DNA of 64,000 nucleotides. Origin: Rhizobium sp. BT04. GTDB taxonomy: Bacteria; Pseudomonadota; Alphaproteobacteria; Rhizobiales; Rhizobiaceae. Position numbers and translations under genes: made by a program. The stretch covers positions 2,619,001 to 2,683,000 of the forward strand of contig NZ_CP125652.1 in assembly GCF_030053135.1 (NCBI RefSeq), in the 5' to 3' direction. This document shows, piece after piece, positions 34,764-47,775 of this stretch (positions within the stretch are counted from its first letter, which is position 1; the number at the start of each line of letters is the position of its first letter). The notes beneath the pieces were generated by a model. That model was not told where the DNA came from, did not search any database, and saw only the letters and a program-made list of their open reading frames with translations.

Positions 34764-35984
34764 ATGCGACAACAGCAGAGACTGGCCGGGGCGGACTTTC
34801 TGCGCGCGACGGCCTGTCTGCTGGTGTTTGCCCATCATCTCGCGCTGCGGCTGGATATGCGCAGAATTCCCGACGAACTGGGGCCAACCGCAAACATCCT
34901 CCGCTTCGGCAATTTCGGCGTCGCCATCTTTTTCGTGCTCAGCGGCTTTCTTCTTGCCCATCCCTTCTGGCGCGCGCTCGACGACGGCAGCAACATGCCG
35001 AGCCTCCGGCATTACACGATCCGCCGGGCGGCGCGCATCGCTCCGGGCTTCTGGTTCGCCGCGACCATCAGCTTCGCCCTCAGCCTGACGCTGCTGGCCC
35101 TGCCGCTGACGCCGGAGCTCGCGCTCCGCTACCTCTCCGGGCTGCTGTTCATGAGCCAGTGGCATTGGCGCACCTTCTTTCCTGTCGAAGGCGACGGCCC
35201 GCTTTGGTCAATTCCCTTCGAGGTCACCAGCTATGTGCTGCTGCCGCTCTGCTTTGTCCTGCTGTTTCGTTTGCCCGTCCTCAGGCAGCGTCCGTTGCTC
35301 GCCCGCTTCGCCTGGCTTTGCGTCATCACAGGCGTGCTCCTGGCCCATCTGCTGATCCTCACCCTGTTTCCGCTCGACGACATCGGGCGCGGCTGGCAAT
35401 ACGGCCTCCAGGGCGGGGCGAAGGAATGGATGCCGCGCTATAATCCGATCGGCTTCTTCGCCATCTTCGCCCTCGGCGCGCTGGCCGCCGGGGTCGAGGT
35501 CGCGCTCCCCAAAAGGCCCTCCGCCTGGTTCGATGCCGCGGCGCTGCTGGCCCTCGCCATTGCCGGCTACCGCCTCGTCATATCGCCCGGCGGCACCCCC
35601 GAAGCTTATGGCTGGCTCGAAATCCCCTACGGCTTCCCGGTTTTTCCGCTGGCAATCGCAACGGCGCTCGTTTCGCTCTGCCATTCGCAATACCTGGGCA
35701 GGCTGCTCGACAATGCTCCTGTCCGCTACATCGCCAGGATCTCCTTCGGCATCTATATCTGGCAGGAAATCATCCTGATATCGATCCAGAGGCTCGATCC
35801 GGGCTCGTTCGGCGCTGCCTCGGAAAATGTCGTCATCGGCTGGCTGCAGTCCTGCGGTCTGGCGGCAGCGCTTGTGCTGCTGGTTGCAAACCTCAGCTAC
35901 ACCCTGCTGGAAAAACCGGCCATCACTGTCGGAAACCGCCTGACATCCCGCCAATCCAATCGGGCTACTCCTTTCAAAGTATAA
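34764..35984 (+). CDS. Membrane acyltransferase (OafA/ExoZ type)
   Basis: 406 residues with about ten membrane segments, acyltransferase family 3. The start reads LAGADFLRATACLLVFAHHL, containing the putative catalytic histidine region; FGVAIFFVLSGFLLAHPFW follows, and SIPFEVTSYVLLPL occurs near residue 150. Such enzymes O-acetylate surface polysaccharides, O-antigen or Nod factors at the inner membrane. The next gene is a sugar transferase, which suggests a surface polysaccharide, but the two are 167 bp apart and may not be co-transcribed. The acceptor is unknown. Confidence 0.85.
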   Translation: MRQQQRLAGADFLRATACLLVFAHHLALRLDMRRIPDELGPTANILRFGNFGVAIFFVLSGFLLAHPFWRALDDGSNMPSLRHYTIRRAARIAPGFWFAATISFALSLTLLALPLTPELALRYLSGLLFMSQWHWRTFFPVEGDGPLWSIPFEVTSYVLLPLCFVLLFRLPVLRQRPLLARFAWLCVITGVLLAHLLILTLFPLDDIGRGWQYGLQGGAKEWMPRYNPIGFFAIFALGALAAGVEVALPKRPSAWFDAAALLALAIAGYRLVISPGGTPEAYGWLEIPYGFPVFPLAIATALVSLCHSQYLGRLLDNAPVRYIARISFGIYIWQEIILISIQRLDPGSFGAASENVVIGWLQSCGLAAALVLLVANLSYTLLEKPAITVGNRLTSRQSNRATPFKV

Positions 35985-36151
35985 ATCTCCCGACACCTCA
36001 ACTAGAGGCATTAAGGTTAACGCGCAATACTCCCATTTTTGGTTTCTTTAGGGTTACGGAATTCTTATTTATCCCGATGACAAACGATACGTGACCATGT
36101 ATCTGTCTCTGTGCAGTTCAGTATCGCATCTAAACTTGTGGGCCTTGCGTA

Positions 36152-36889
36152 ATGAATGCTTTTACTTCGAAGACGAATTCACGCTTCGACCCGTCTCAGC
36201 GTCAGGACAAAACCAGGTCCCTGGTTATCGCGAATTCCAACATTCGCCAGCCCGATAGCTTTTCCCTTGTTGAAAGAAAGATGGCTGTGCAGCTCAGCGT
36301 GAAGCGTTTGATCGACGTCGTCGCCTCGGTCAGCGCCCTCATTGTGCTGGCGCCGTTTTTTCTGGCGATCGCGCTCTTCATCAAGCTCGACGACGGCGGG
36401 CCAGTGCTTTTCCGCCAGATTCGCTGGGGACTGAACGGCCAGAAAATCACGGTCTTCAAGTTCCGAACGATGCGCGCCGAAGCTTGCGATCCGAGTGGCA
36501 TCCAACAGACGGTCAAGGGCGACAGCCGGGTGACAGGCATCGGTGCGGTGCTCCGCAAGACCAATATCGACGAACTGCCGCAGCTTCTGAACGTCCTCAG
36601 GGGCGACATGTCGCTGGTCGGCCCGCGCTGCCACGCCATCAACATGCGGGCAGCCGGCCGGCTCTACGAAGAACTGGTGCCCGACTATCATCACCGCCAC
36701 ATCATGCGTCCCGGCATTACCGGTCTTGCGCAGACACGCGGATGGCGCGGCCCGACGGCGCGACCGCTTCAAGCCCGCGCCCGCATCGCCTGCGATATTT
36801 ATTATGTCAGGAATTTCAGCCTGCTGCTCGACTTGAAGATCCTGCTCAAGACGATCGCTATCGAGCTGCGCGGCGGCACCGGCTTCTGA
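36152..36889 (+). CDS. Bacterial sugar transferase (ExoY/PssA-like, exopolysaccharide priming)
   Basis: 245 residues. A single membrane segment (VDVASVSALIVLAPFFLAIALF-like, about 55-75) precedes the cytoplasmic catalytic domain with FKFRTMRAEA, RKTNIDELPQLLNVLRGDMS, GPRCHAINM and GITGLAQTRGWRGPT. These enzymes attach the first sugar phosphate to undecaprenyl phosphate to start exopolysaccharide synthesis. No other polysaccharide biosynthesis genes are visible nearby. It could be a second copy besides the main pssA/exoY. The leader 35985-36151 is AT-rich. Confidence 0.9.
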   Translation: MNAFTSKTNSRFDPSQRQDKTRSLVIANSNIRQPDSFSLVERKMAVQLSVKRLIDVVASVSALIVLAPFFLAIALFIKLDDGGPVLFRQIRWGLNGQKITVFKFRTMRAEACDPSGIQQTVKGDSRVTGIGAVLRKTNIDELPQLLNVLRGDMSLVGPRCHAINMRAAGRLYEELVPDYHHRHIMRPGITGLAQTRGWRGPTARPLQARARIACDIYYVRNFSLLLDLKILLKTIAIELRGGTGF

Positions 36890-36976
36890 GATATCCCCGC
36901 CATCGCTGCCAGAGATAAGCGGTCCTGGCGCCGCCCGATGGGCGCTCCCTGCCGTATGCCGACAGATAAATGAACA

Positions 36977-37005
36977 CAAAAAAGGCGGCTGTTGCAGCCG
37001 CCTTT
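36977..37005 (-). terminator. Rho-independent terminator of the atp operon
   Basis: AAAGGCGGCT and AGCCGCCTTT form a 10-bp stem around GTTGC, followed on the minus strand by a run of T. It lies 23 bp after the atpC stop and may also serve weakly for the sugar transferase gene on the plus strand. Confidence 0.88.
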
Positions 37006-37027
37006 GATCGTCGCAGTCGGTTGCCGA

Positions 37028-37435
37028 TCAATCCTGTTGGACGATGCCGCTCAGATGCGTCATTTCCATGATGAAGTGCTCGAGCTTCGACTTGTGCTCG
37101 TGCAGCTCCGCATGTTCGAGTTCCTTGCGGGCGGCCTCGATTCGGCGGGTCAGTTCGTCCTTGTGGAGCTCTTCGACCGGAACGGCGGACTCGGCAAGCA
37201 ATGTGCAGCCGGTCGGCAGGATATCGGCAAAACCACCGAACACCACATAGTCCTGCTTCTTGCCGGAAGCCGAACGCACGCTCACGACGCCCGGCTTGAT
37301 CGTGGTCATCGTCGGCGCATGGTGCGCCATCACGGTCATTTCGCCTTCAGTCGCGGGAATGACGACCTCGGTCACCATCTCCGACAGCAGCAGACGCTCC
37401 GGCGAAACGAGCTCAAAGTTGAAATTGTCAGCCAT
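37028..37435 (-). CDS. atpC: ATP synthase epsilon subunit
   Basis: 135 residues starting MADNFNFELVSPERLLLSEM. The N-terminal beta-sandwich (VVIPATEGEMTVMAHHAPTM) and C-terminal helical hairpin of the epsilon subunit are present. It is part of the central stalk of F1 and modulates ATP hydrolysis. Its ATG overlaps the stop codon of the preceding small gene (TGATG), which shows translational coupling. It closes the F1 operon; the terminator follows after 23 bp. Confidence 0.96.
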   Translation of the reverse strand: MADNFNFELVSPERLLLSEMVTEVVIPATEGEMTVMAHHAPTMTTIKPGVVSVRSASGKKQDYVVFGGFADILPTGCTLLAESAVPVEELHKDELTRRIEAARKELEHAELHEHKSKLEHFIMEMTHLSGIVQQD

Positions 37436-37673
37436 CAGTGACTTACCTTCTCGGCTATGGCTTTCGCATCTTGCAATTTAGTCCCGCAGAACGGGCAGTG
37501 CATTATCGCTTGGTCGAGATAACCGAGGCCTTCCTCGCTCTGGATCAGCCCCACCACCATCATCAGCACGCCGTTATCGGCGCGATAGATGGTCGGCGCT
37601 GCCGGCTCCGGAAGAGCCGCCACGACCCCTTTCAGGGAGTCGCAGCAGAATATCTCGTCCAGCGCGTCGCTCA

Positions 37674-37674
<1 letters not shown>
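37435..37674 (-). CDS. Small CPxCG zinc-ribbon-like protein between atpD and atpC
   Basis: 79 residues, not recognised as an ATP synthase subunit. It starts MSDALDEIFCCDSLKGVVAA and ends with CPFCGTKLQDAKAIAEKVSH, a single CPxCG knuckle; with the N-terminal CC pair it could bind one zinc or another metal. Its ATG overlaps the atpD stop (TGATG) and its stop overlaps the atpC ATG (TGATG), so it is translationally coupled on both sides and must be co-expressed with F1. A TTG codon one position upstream (37677) is an alternative start. Function unknown; assembly or regulation of F1 is only a guess. Confidence 0.85.
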
Positions 37675-40018
<2,344 letters not shown>

Positions 40019-40046
40019 CCGTGATCCGTCCTAACTTAGGGCCTGA

Positions 40047-41575
<1,529 letters not shown>

Positions 41576-41576
<1 letters not shown>

Positions 41577-42142
41577 CAGCCAACCTCTTTCAATGCGAGC
41601 TTAAGGGTAGAGAGTTTGGTACGAAGAGACGTATCAATCTGACGGGACCCGACCTTCACGATCAGACCACCAAGAATTGACGGATCAACCGTGACGGCAA
41701 TCGTCACGTCTTTGCCGGTAACGCTCTTGAGTGCCACCTTCAATTCGGTTTCCTGCGCTTGCGACAGCGCATGCGCCGAGGTGACCTCGGCGGAGATTTC
41801 ACCGCGATGGTTCGCGGCGATGATGCGGAAGGCCTTGATCATGCCCGGCAGGGCGAACAGGCGGCGGTTGCGCGCCACGACCTTCAGGAAATTGGCAAAG
41901 AAGCCGCTGATGCCGGCCTTCTCGCTGATGGCGACGATCGCCTTCAGCTGGTCTTCAGCGGAGAAAACCGGGCTTGCGACGAAGCGCTTCAGATCGGCGC
42001 TCTCATCCAGCATCGCCTGGAAACGGTCAAGATCGGCGGTTACGCTATCGACGGCGCCCTGCTCGAGCGCCAGATCGAAAAGCGACGAGGCATAGCGCTC
42101 GGCAACACCAGATGTAAGCTGGGACGTGTCTGCCACTGGCAC
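41576..42142 (-). CDS. atpH: ATP synthase delta subunit
   Basis: 188 residues with a GTG start ([20 protein letters not shown] after the initiator), chosen because it matches the usual alphaproteobacterial N-terminus and follows an AGGGA site; the open frame extends further upstream without similarity. It connects F1 to the peripheral stalk. The C-terminal block [20 protein letters not shown] is typical. It is the first gene of the F1 operon; the F0 genes are elsewhere, as usual in this class. The upstream region 42143-42397 should hold the promoter; I could not identify it with confidence. Confidence 0.95.
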
Positions 42143-42397
42143 AAATTTCCCTGATTTCAACCCAAAATCCGGCTCTCGGCGGGCGCCGAACCTATGATCT
42201 TGAATTCGTTTTGATTTCCCCCAGAAATCACAAGAGAAGCCTCTTGCTTCTTCCGAAATTCGGGGTCCGTCTAACATAGGATGTTCGGACTCGCAACACG
42301 CGTAATGCCCGAATACGCCTTTCACATGAATTTCTGTTCGCAAAATTGCGCAATGGCCTGAAAGCAGGCCGCAGAAGCCGTCTGCCGGCAGCGAGAG

Positions 42398-42787
42398 TCA
42401 AGTCTGGATGAAACCGAAAGCGTAGAGCAGCGGTAGCGCGGCCAAAGCGATTTGCACAACCAGGAGTAAATAGTTGACGATATTACTCCCCTTATCGGAC
42501 AGGATCGAGATGATGCGGGCAAAGGCCGCCATCGCGAAAGAGGCGCCGAGCGCCATGTAGATCCAATCCTGGGCGAGCATGATCGCCGAGAGGCCGAAGC
42601 CGAGATAGAAACCGCCCATCGAGCGTCCCTCACCAAAACCTTCCGGCCGCCCCTCCTGCGCCTGCAGACCGAGAAGACGGAAAGTATGGCCCGGCGCGAA
42701 CATCATGATGAAGCCGGCGAGCGCCGTGAAAGCGGCAGAGCAAAAGGCAAGCTGCTCGCCAAGCTCGGTCGGAAAATAAAACTCCAT
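42398..42787 (-). CDS. Small four-helix membrane protein of unknown function
   Basis: 129 residues starting MEFYFPTELGEQLAFCSAAF. Four hydrophobic segments (about 15-38, 58-74, 77-95, 103-125) predict an inner-membrane protein. RSMGGFYLGFGLSAIMLAQD and the overall pattern recall DUF4345-like small membrane proteins, but I am not sure of the family. It lies between atpH (255 bp downstream) and priA (78 bp upstream) on the same strand and has no evident link to either. Confidence 0.7.
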   Translation of the reverse strand: MEFYFPTELGEQLAFCSAAFTALAGFIMMFAPGHTFRLLGLQAQEGRPEGFGEGRSMGGFYLGFGLSAIMLAQDWIYMALGASFAMAAFARIISILSDKGSNIVNYLLLVVQIALAALPLLYAFGFIQT

Positions 42788-42865
42788 GCGTCAGCCCCAA
42801 ATCACCCGGATGAATCAGTGTTTTATGGCATGCGCCAGAAAGGGAGGAAATGGCGGCGTGATGTT

Positions 42866-45082
42866 TTAGAGAAAACTCTGCGGATCGATATCGAGCTGCA
42901 CCTGCACCGATCCGCGCTCCTTGGGCGATTGCGACAGCATCGCCCGCAGGAACCCCTGCATGTCGGAGTTCCGCCGGCCGTGCACCAGGAGGCGGAAGCG
43001 GTGGCGGCCGCGGACCAGCGCGAGCGGCGCTTCGGCCGGGCCGAGCACCGAGATGCCCGACACCTGCGGCGCGGCGTTGCGTATGCCGCGCGCATGGTTT
43101 TCAGCGTCATGGCGGGTTTCGGCCGAAACGATAATCGAGGCGAGCCTACCGAAGGGCGGCAATACGGCGCGTTCGCGTTCGGTGATTTCGCGCTCGTAGA
43201 AGGCGTCGGAATCGCCTGATACGATCGCCTGCATCACAGGATGCTGCGGCTGATAAGTCTGCAGCAGCCCATGGCTCTTGAGGCCGGTGCGGCCGGCCCG
43301 GCCGGTCACCTGCGACAAAAGCTGGAACGTGCGTTCGGCCGCGCGCGGATCGCCATTGGCAAGCCCGAGATCGGCATCGACAATGCCGACCAGCGTCATC
43401 AGCGGAAAATTGTGCCCCTTGGCGACGAGCTGGGTGCCGATGACAATATCCGCCTCGCCCTTGGCGATCGCGTCCAGCTCCAACCGCAGCCGCTTCACCC
43501 CGCCCATGATATCCGAGGAGAGAACGATCGTCCGCGCCTCCGGGAAATGCCGCTCCACCTCCTCGGCGATGCGCTCGACGCCTGGCCCGCAGGCAACGAG
43601 ATGGTCGAGCGTGCCGCATTCCGGGCACGCTTCCGGCGTGCGCTCGGCATGGCCGCATTGATGGCATTGCAGCTGCTTGCGGAAGCGATGCTCCACCAGC
43701 CAGCTCGAACATTGCGGGCATTGGAACCGATGGCCGCAGACCCGGCAGAGCGTCAGCGGCGCATAACCGCGCCGGTTGAGAAACAGCAGCGCCTGTTCCC
43801 GCTTCTCCACCGTCTTGCCGATCGCCCGGATCAACACCGGCGACAGGAAGCCGCCGCGCTCCGGCGCGTGCCGGCGCATGTCGACGAGATGCAGGTCCGG
43901 CAGCGCTGCATCGCCGAAACGCGTCGGCAGATGGACGGTGCTGTAGCGGCCACTCTGTCCGTTGACCTGGCTTTCCACCGACGGCGTCGCCGATACCAGA
44001 ATGACGGGAAAATCGCCGATGCGGCCGCGCACCACAGCCATGTCGCGGGCATTGTAGAAGACGCGATCCTCCTGCTTGTAGGCAGGATCGTGCTCCTCAT
44101 CGACGATGATCAGACCGAGATCCTCGAAGGGCAGGAAGAGCGCCGAGCGGGCACCGGCCACGACGCGCACCTCGCCGGTCACCGCCTGGCGCCAGACCTT
44201 CTCGCGCATACGCGGCGCCAGATCGGAATGCCATTCGGCCGGTTTTGCCCCGAAGCGGTCCTGGAAACGCTCCATGAAACTTGCCGTCAGCGCAATTTCC
44301 GGCAGCAGGATCAGCACCTGCTTGCCGCGTTTCAGCGTCTCGGCAATCGCCTCGAAATAAACCTCGGTCTTGCCGGAACCGGTCACCCCGTCGATCAGCG
44401 ACACCGAAAATTCGCCCTTGCGGACGTCGGCAACGATCTCTTCGGCCGCCGCCTTCTGCGGCCCTTCGAGGCGCGCGGCAGCAAAATCGGGATCAGGCAT
44501 CGCCACAACAGGCGGCGGCGGCAGGAATATCGTCTCGAAGATGCCGAGCGTGATCAGCCCGTCGACGACGCTCGTCGAGACGCCTGCCGCGTGCGCCAGG
44601 CCGCTGCGTGTCCAGGAAAGGCCGTCGGAGGCCGTGTCGAGCACCCGGGCGCGCGCCGGCGTCATCCGATCCGGTTCGCCGCCGACCAGCTTCAATCCCT
44701 CCACCATCGGTTCCGGCTCGAAGGCGTTCGGCGCCCTCAGCGCCATGCGAGCGACGAGGCCGGGCGGTGAGAGCGTGTAGGTCGCCACCCAGTCGATGAA
44801 ATCGCGCATTTCCCGGGAGAGCGGCGGGCAGTCGAAGACATGGCTGATCGGCCTAAGCTTCTTCGGATCGACACCGTCCTCGCCGCCGTCCCAGACGACG
44901 CCGATCACCTGCCGGGGCCCGAGCGGCACCTGCACGACCGAGCCGGGCTCGACCGCCATGCCATCCGGCACCGAATAGGAATAGGGTTTGGGCGCCGGCA
45001 TCGGCACCAGCACGGGAACCGTTCGGTTCGCGGGCGGTGCCTCGAAAAGCGCGCCAAAGAGATCGGACGAATCTGTGCTCAT
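42866..45082 (-). CDS. priA: Primosomal protein N' (replication restart helicase)
   Basis: 738 residues from the chosen start MSTDSSDLFGALFEAPPANR. An N-terminal DNA-binding domain is followed by a helicase core: Walker A GVTGSGKTEVYFEA, DEAH-type VDEEHDPAYKQE, and the motif GTQLVAKGHNFPLMTLVGIV. The zinc-binding cysteines are CRVCGHRFQCPQC, CHQCGH and CPECGT. It reloads the replisome at collapsed forks. An upstream extension of the frame carries no similarity. The gene stands alone, divergent from the DapA-family gene. Confidence 0.96.
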   Translation of the reverse strand: MSTDSSDLFGALFEAPPANRTVPVLVPMPAPKPYSYSVPDGMAVEPGSVVQVPLGPRQVIGVVWDGGEDGVDPKKLRPISHVFDCPPLSREMRDFIDWVATYTLSPPGLVARMALRAPNAFEPEPMVEGLKLVGGEPDRMTPARARVLDTASDGLSWTRSGLAHAAGVSTSVVDGLITLGIFETIFLPPPPVVAMPDPDFAAARLEGPQKAAAEEIVADVRKGEFSVSLIDGVTGSGKTEVYFEAIAETLKRGKQVLILLPEIALTASFMERFQDRFGAKPAEWHSDLAPRMREKVWRQAVTGEVRVVAGARSALFLPFEDLGLIIVDEEHDPAYKQEDRVFYNARDMAVVRGRIGDFPVILVSATPSVESQVNGQSGRYSTVHLPTRFGDAALPDLHLVDMRRHAPERGGFLSPVLIRAIGKTVEKREQALLFLNRRGYAPLTLCRVCGHRFQCPQCSSWLVEHRFRKQLQCHQCGHAERTPEACPECGTLDHLVACGPGVERIAEEVERHFPEARTIVLSSDIMGGVKRLRLELDAIAKGEADIVIGTQLVAKGHNFPLMTLVGIVDADLGLANGDPRAAERTFQLLSQVTGRAGRTGLKSHGLLQTYQPQHPVMQAIVSGDSDAFYEREITERERAVLPPFGRLASIIVSAETRHDAENHARGIRNAAPQVSGISVLGPAEAPLALVRGRHRFRLLVHGRRNSDMQGFLRAMLSQSPKERGSVQVQLDIDPQSFL

Positions 45083-45291
45083 CGGGCGAGACCATGCCCG
45101 CAAATCGACGGAATTGGAACCGCAAAGACAAGGCGGCGTCTCCGGCGGAGAATGTGATTGCGCTCCTTTGCCGAGATCGCCCGTATCCCGAACGAAAAGG
45201 TTGCCGGGCAAGCGATTGGCCGCATAGATTGCCGGAAAATCTTATTCGAAGCCGAAGCGCTGTTCTTCGGCCGCGGAAGTGGAGAGCACCA

Positions 45292-46224
45292 ATGGCCAGA
45301 CTGACCGAAGATGCCAAGGGCGTCTATGTGATCGCCGTAACCCCGTTCACCGATGACGGCGCGCTCGATCTCGAAAGCATCGACAGCATGGTCGATTTCT
45401 ACGAGGGCGCCGGCGTCACCGGCCTAACGGTGCTTGGCCAGCTCGGCGAGGCCTCGAAGCTGACCGCCGAGGAATCGCGGATCGTGGTCGAACGGGTGCT
45501 GAAGCGGCTGGGCGGCCGTCTTCCCGTCGTCGTCGGCGTCTCGGCGCCGGGACTTGCGCCGATGCGCGAACTTGCCGAAGCGGTCATGGGAGTGGGAGCT
45601 GCCGGCGTCATGGTTGCGCCGCCCTGGACCGTCAAGACTGACGACCAGGCCTTCGCCTTCTACCAGTCGGTCGGCGAGGCCCTTAACGATACGCCCTTTG
45701 TGCTGCAGGATTATCCGCTCACCACCAATGTGACGATCGCGCCCCAGGTCATCGAGCGCATCGTCAACCAGGTGCCGAATTGCGTCATGCTCAAGCACGA
45801 GGATTGGCCGGGTCTTTCGAAGATCACTGCACTTCGCGCCGCTAGCGACAAGGGCGGCATGCGGCGCATCTCCATCCTTTGCGGCAATGGCGGGCTTTTC
45901 CTGCCCGAAGAGATGGGCCGCGGCGCCGACGGCGCCATGACCGGCTTCTGTTATCCTGAGATGATGGTCGGCGTCGTCGAAGCCTATGCCGCCGGAAATC
46001 CCGATCGTGCCCATGCGATCTTCGATGCCTATCTGCCGCTCGCCCGCTACGAACAGCAGCAGGGCATCGGCCTTGCCTCGCGCAAATATGTGCTTGCCAA
46101 GCGCGGCGTGATCAAATCCGCCACCCTGCGCAAACCGGGCGCCCGGCTCTCGGCGCTCGATATTGCCGATGTCGAGCGGTTGTTGGCGCGTCAGACGATC
46201 CGCCTCAAGGAGATCGGGGCGTGA
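45292..46224 (+). CDS. Dihydrodipicolinate synthase/N-acetylneuraminate lyase family aldolase
   Basis: 310 residues starting MARLTEDAKGVYVIAVTPFT after GGAGAG. It is a TIM-barrel class I aldolase: VTGLTVLGQLGEASKLTAEE in the substrate-binding loop, QDYP with the conserved tyrosine, and CVMLKHEDW with the Schiff-base lysine. The GQLGEA in place of the usual GTTGE argues against DapA proper and suggests a keto-deoxy-sugar or related substrate. The 3' end overlaps the convergent GNAT gene by 20 bp. Substrate unknown. Confidence 0.85.
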   Translation: MARLTEDAKGVYVIAVTPFTDDGALDLESIDSMVDFYEGAGVTGLTVLGQLGEASKLTAEESRIVVERVLKRLGGRLPVVVGVSAPGLAPMRELAEAVMGVGAAGVMVAPPWTVKTDDQAFAFYQSVGEALNDTPFVLQDYPLTTNVTIAPQVIERIVNQVPNCVMLKHEDWPGLSKITALRAASDKGGMRRISILCGNGGLFLPEEMGRGADGAMTGFCYPEMMVGVVEAYAAGNPDRAHAIFDAYLPLARYEQQQGIGLASRKYVLAKRGVIKSATLRKPGARLSALDIADVERLLARQTIRLKEIGA

Positions 46225-46669
46225 GGCTCGACCCGTGCAGATCGAGACGATGTGTGTGTCCGTCCCGTCCGTTGGCCGGAAATCCGAGCGACTCCCAGAA
46301 TTTCGCCGCGCCATCGTTTCCCGCATGAACGGTGACGATGCTGCAGGACGACCGCGCATGCTCGAGCAGCGCCGGGGCCAGCATCCGGCCGATGCCGCGC
46401 CTGCGCATTGCAGGGCTGATGTAGAAACGCCGCATCCGCAACGCCCCTGACATGGCGCCTTGGACGGTCATGCCGCCGATGCCGGCGAGCGCCTCCCCAA
46501 CATAGGCGCTAAGCAATCTTTCACCGTCGCGCTCGAACCTGATATCGCCAGCCGCCCATTCGTCGACAAGGCGGGTGATATGGCGATACCCCTCTTGCCG
46601 GGCCGCGCTTTCGAGATCTGCGATTTCCCGCGGCAATCGATCGCGGATCATATGGATATCGATTGTCAT
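46205..46669 (-). CDS. GNAT-family N-acetyltransferase
   Basis: 154 residues. The acetyl-CoA-binding motif is MRRFYISPAMRRRGIGRML (about residues 78-96), followed by VTVHAGNDGAAKFWESLGF, the typical motif B. The acceptor is unknown. It lies 15 bp after the acyltransferase gene on the same strand and its 3' end overlaps the DapA-family gene. Confidence 0.85.
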   Translation of the reverse strand: MTIDIHMIRDRLPREIADLESAARQEGYRHITRLVDEWAAGDIRFERDGERLLSAYVGEALAGIGGMTVQGAMSGALRMRRFYISPAMRRRGIGRMLAPALLEHARSSCSIVTVHAGNDGAAKFWESLGFPANGRDGHTHRLDLHGSSLTPRSP

Positions 46670-46684
46670 GATCGTGGCGGGAAT

Positions 46685-47635
46685 CTAGGCTGCAGGAACC
46701 GGGAGCTCGCGGCTCACCGCCGCAGCCGGCTGGCCGACCGGCATAAAGATCGCGTCGCCATCCCCAGCCATGTCGTGCACCGTATGTTTCTCCAGCGCCT
46801 TCGTCACCTCGTTGAGGTCGCCGTCCAGATGTTCGGCCGGAATGAGATTGCCGATCACGAAATCGAAGCGGTCGCCGCGTTTGTTCAGCAACTCGTGAAA
46901 GACCGTCATGTCGCGAAGCTCCGTCGACCATTTCGCCAGCCAGTAGAACAGGCCGGAATTGCGCGCCGTCATATGGACGGGAAGGATCGGCAAATTGTAT
47001 TTGCGCGCCAGCCCGACGGCCGAGTTCTTCCATGGGCGCTCGTTCAGCCGGCCGTTCGCCCAGTAGGCGATGCGGCCCGAGGGAAAGAGCACCGTCGCCT
47101 TGCCTTCCCGCACCGCGTGGTTGGTCAATTGCAGCGTCTCACGCGCCTTCAGCTTGCTCTTGTATTCCTCCCGCCATTCGACGGGAATGATCATCTCGGC
47201 AAAGCGCGGATTGACGCGGATCGCATCGCGATTGGCAAAGAACATCATATCCGGCCGGCGCGCTTTCAGGAGATCGAACACGGCGACACCGTCGGCGATG
47301 CCGGTCGGGTGGTTGCTGACGAGGATGAAACCGCCAACATCGGGGATGCGTTCGCCATTGACGATGCCGATGTCGAGTTTCAGCACGTCGCTCAGATATT
47401 CGAACGACTGGAAACCTGGCATTTTGGCGACTGCATTGGCGAATTCGAGCGCCTTGTTATAGCGCAGCAGCGTGTAGAGGAACGGCCGCATGAGCGGCCA
47501 GAGTGGATTTTTCACAATCCTCTGCCCGCGTTCGGCAATCAGCGTGTCGACGATATGACCAGGCTTTCCCTGTGAAACGAGTGCGATCGCTTCCGCGAGC
47601 TGTCCGAAAGCCGTCATGGAATCGCGCCGTGCCAT
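46685..47635 (-). CDS. Lysophospholipid/glycerolipid acyltransferase (PlsC-like)
   Basis: 316 residues. The acyltransferase motif is SNHPTGIADG (an NHx4-5D type) near residue 107, and the second block TVLFPSGRIAYWANG serves as the usual glycerol-phosphate-binding motif. Proteins of this kind acylate lysolipids, including ornithine lipids, in rhizobia; the exact substrate cannot be read here. It precedes the GNAT gene by 15 bp and the two may be co-transcribed. The ATG six codons on (MTAFGQLAEA) is an alternative start. Confidence 0.8.
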   Translation of the reverse strand: MARRDSMTAFGQLAEAIALVSQGKPGHIVDTLIAERGQRIVKNPLWPLMRPFLYTLLRYNKALEFANAVAKMPGFQSFEYLSDVLKLDIGIVNGERIPDVGGFILVSNHPTGIADGVAVFDLLKARRPDMMFFANRDAIRVNPRFAEMIIPVEWREEYKSKLKARETLQLTNHAVREGKATVLFPSGRIAYWANGRLNERPWKNSAVGLARKYNLPILPVHMTARNSGLFYWLAKWSTELRDMTVFHELLNKRGDRFDFVIGNLIPAEHLDGDLNEVTKALEKHTVHDMAGDGDAIFMPVGQPAAAVSRELPVPAA

Positions 47636-47775
47636 GAAAGATCCTGTCTATGGGGTATAAAACTATCGCAGTAGAATATGATCCAGGGATGACAAAGGTT
47701 TGGCCGGCATTAGCAATTTCATAACCGTTCCTGCTTCAAATTGGCGGACTTGAAGGCAAATTCAAGGCCAGCGAC

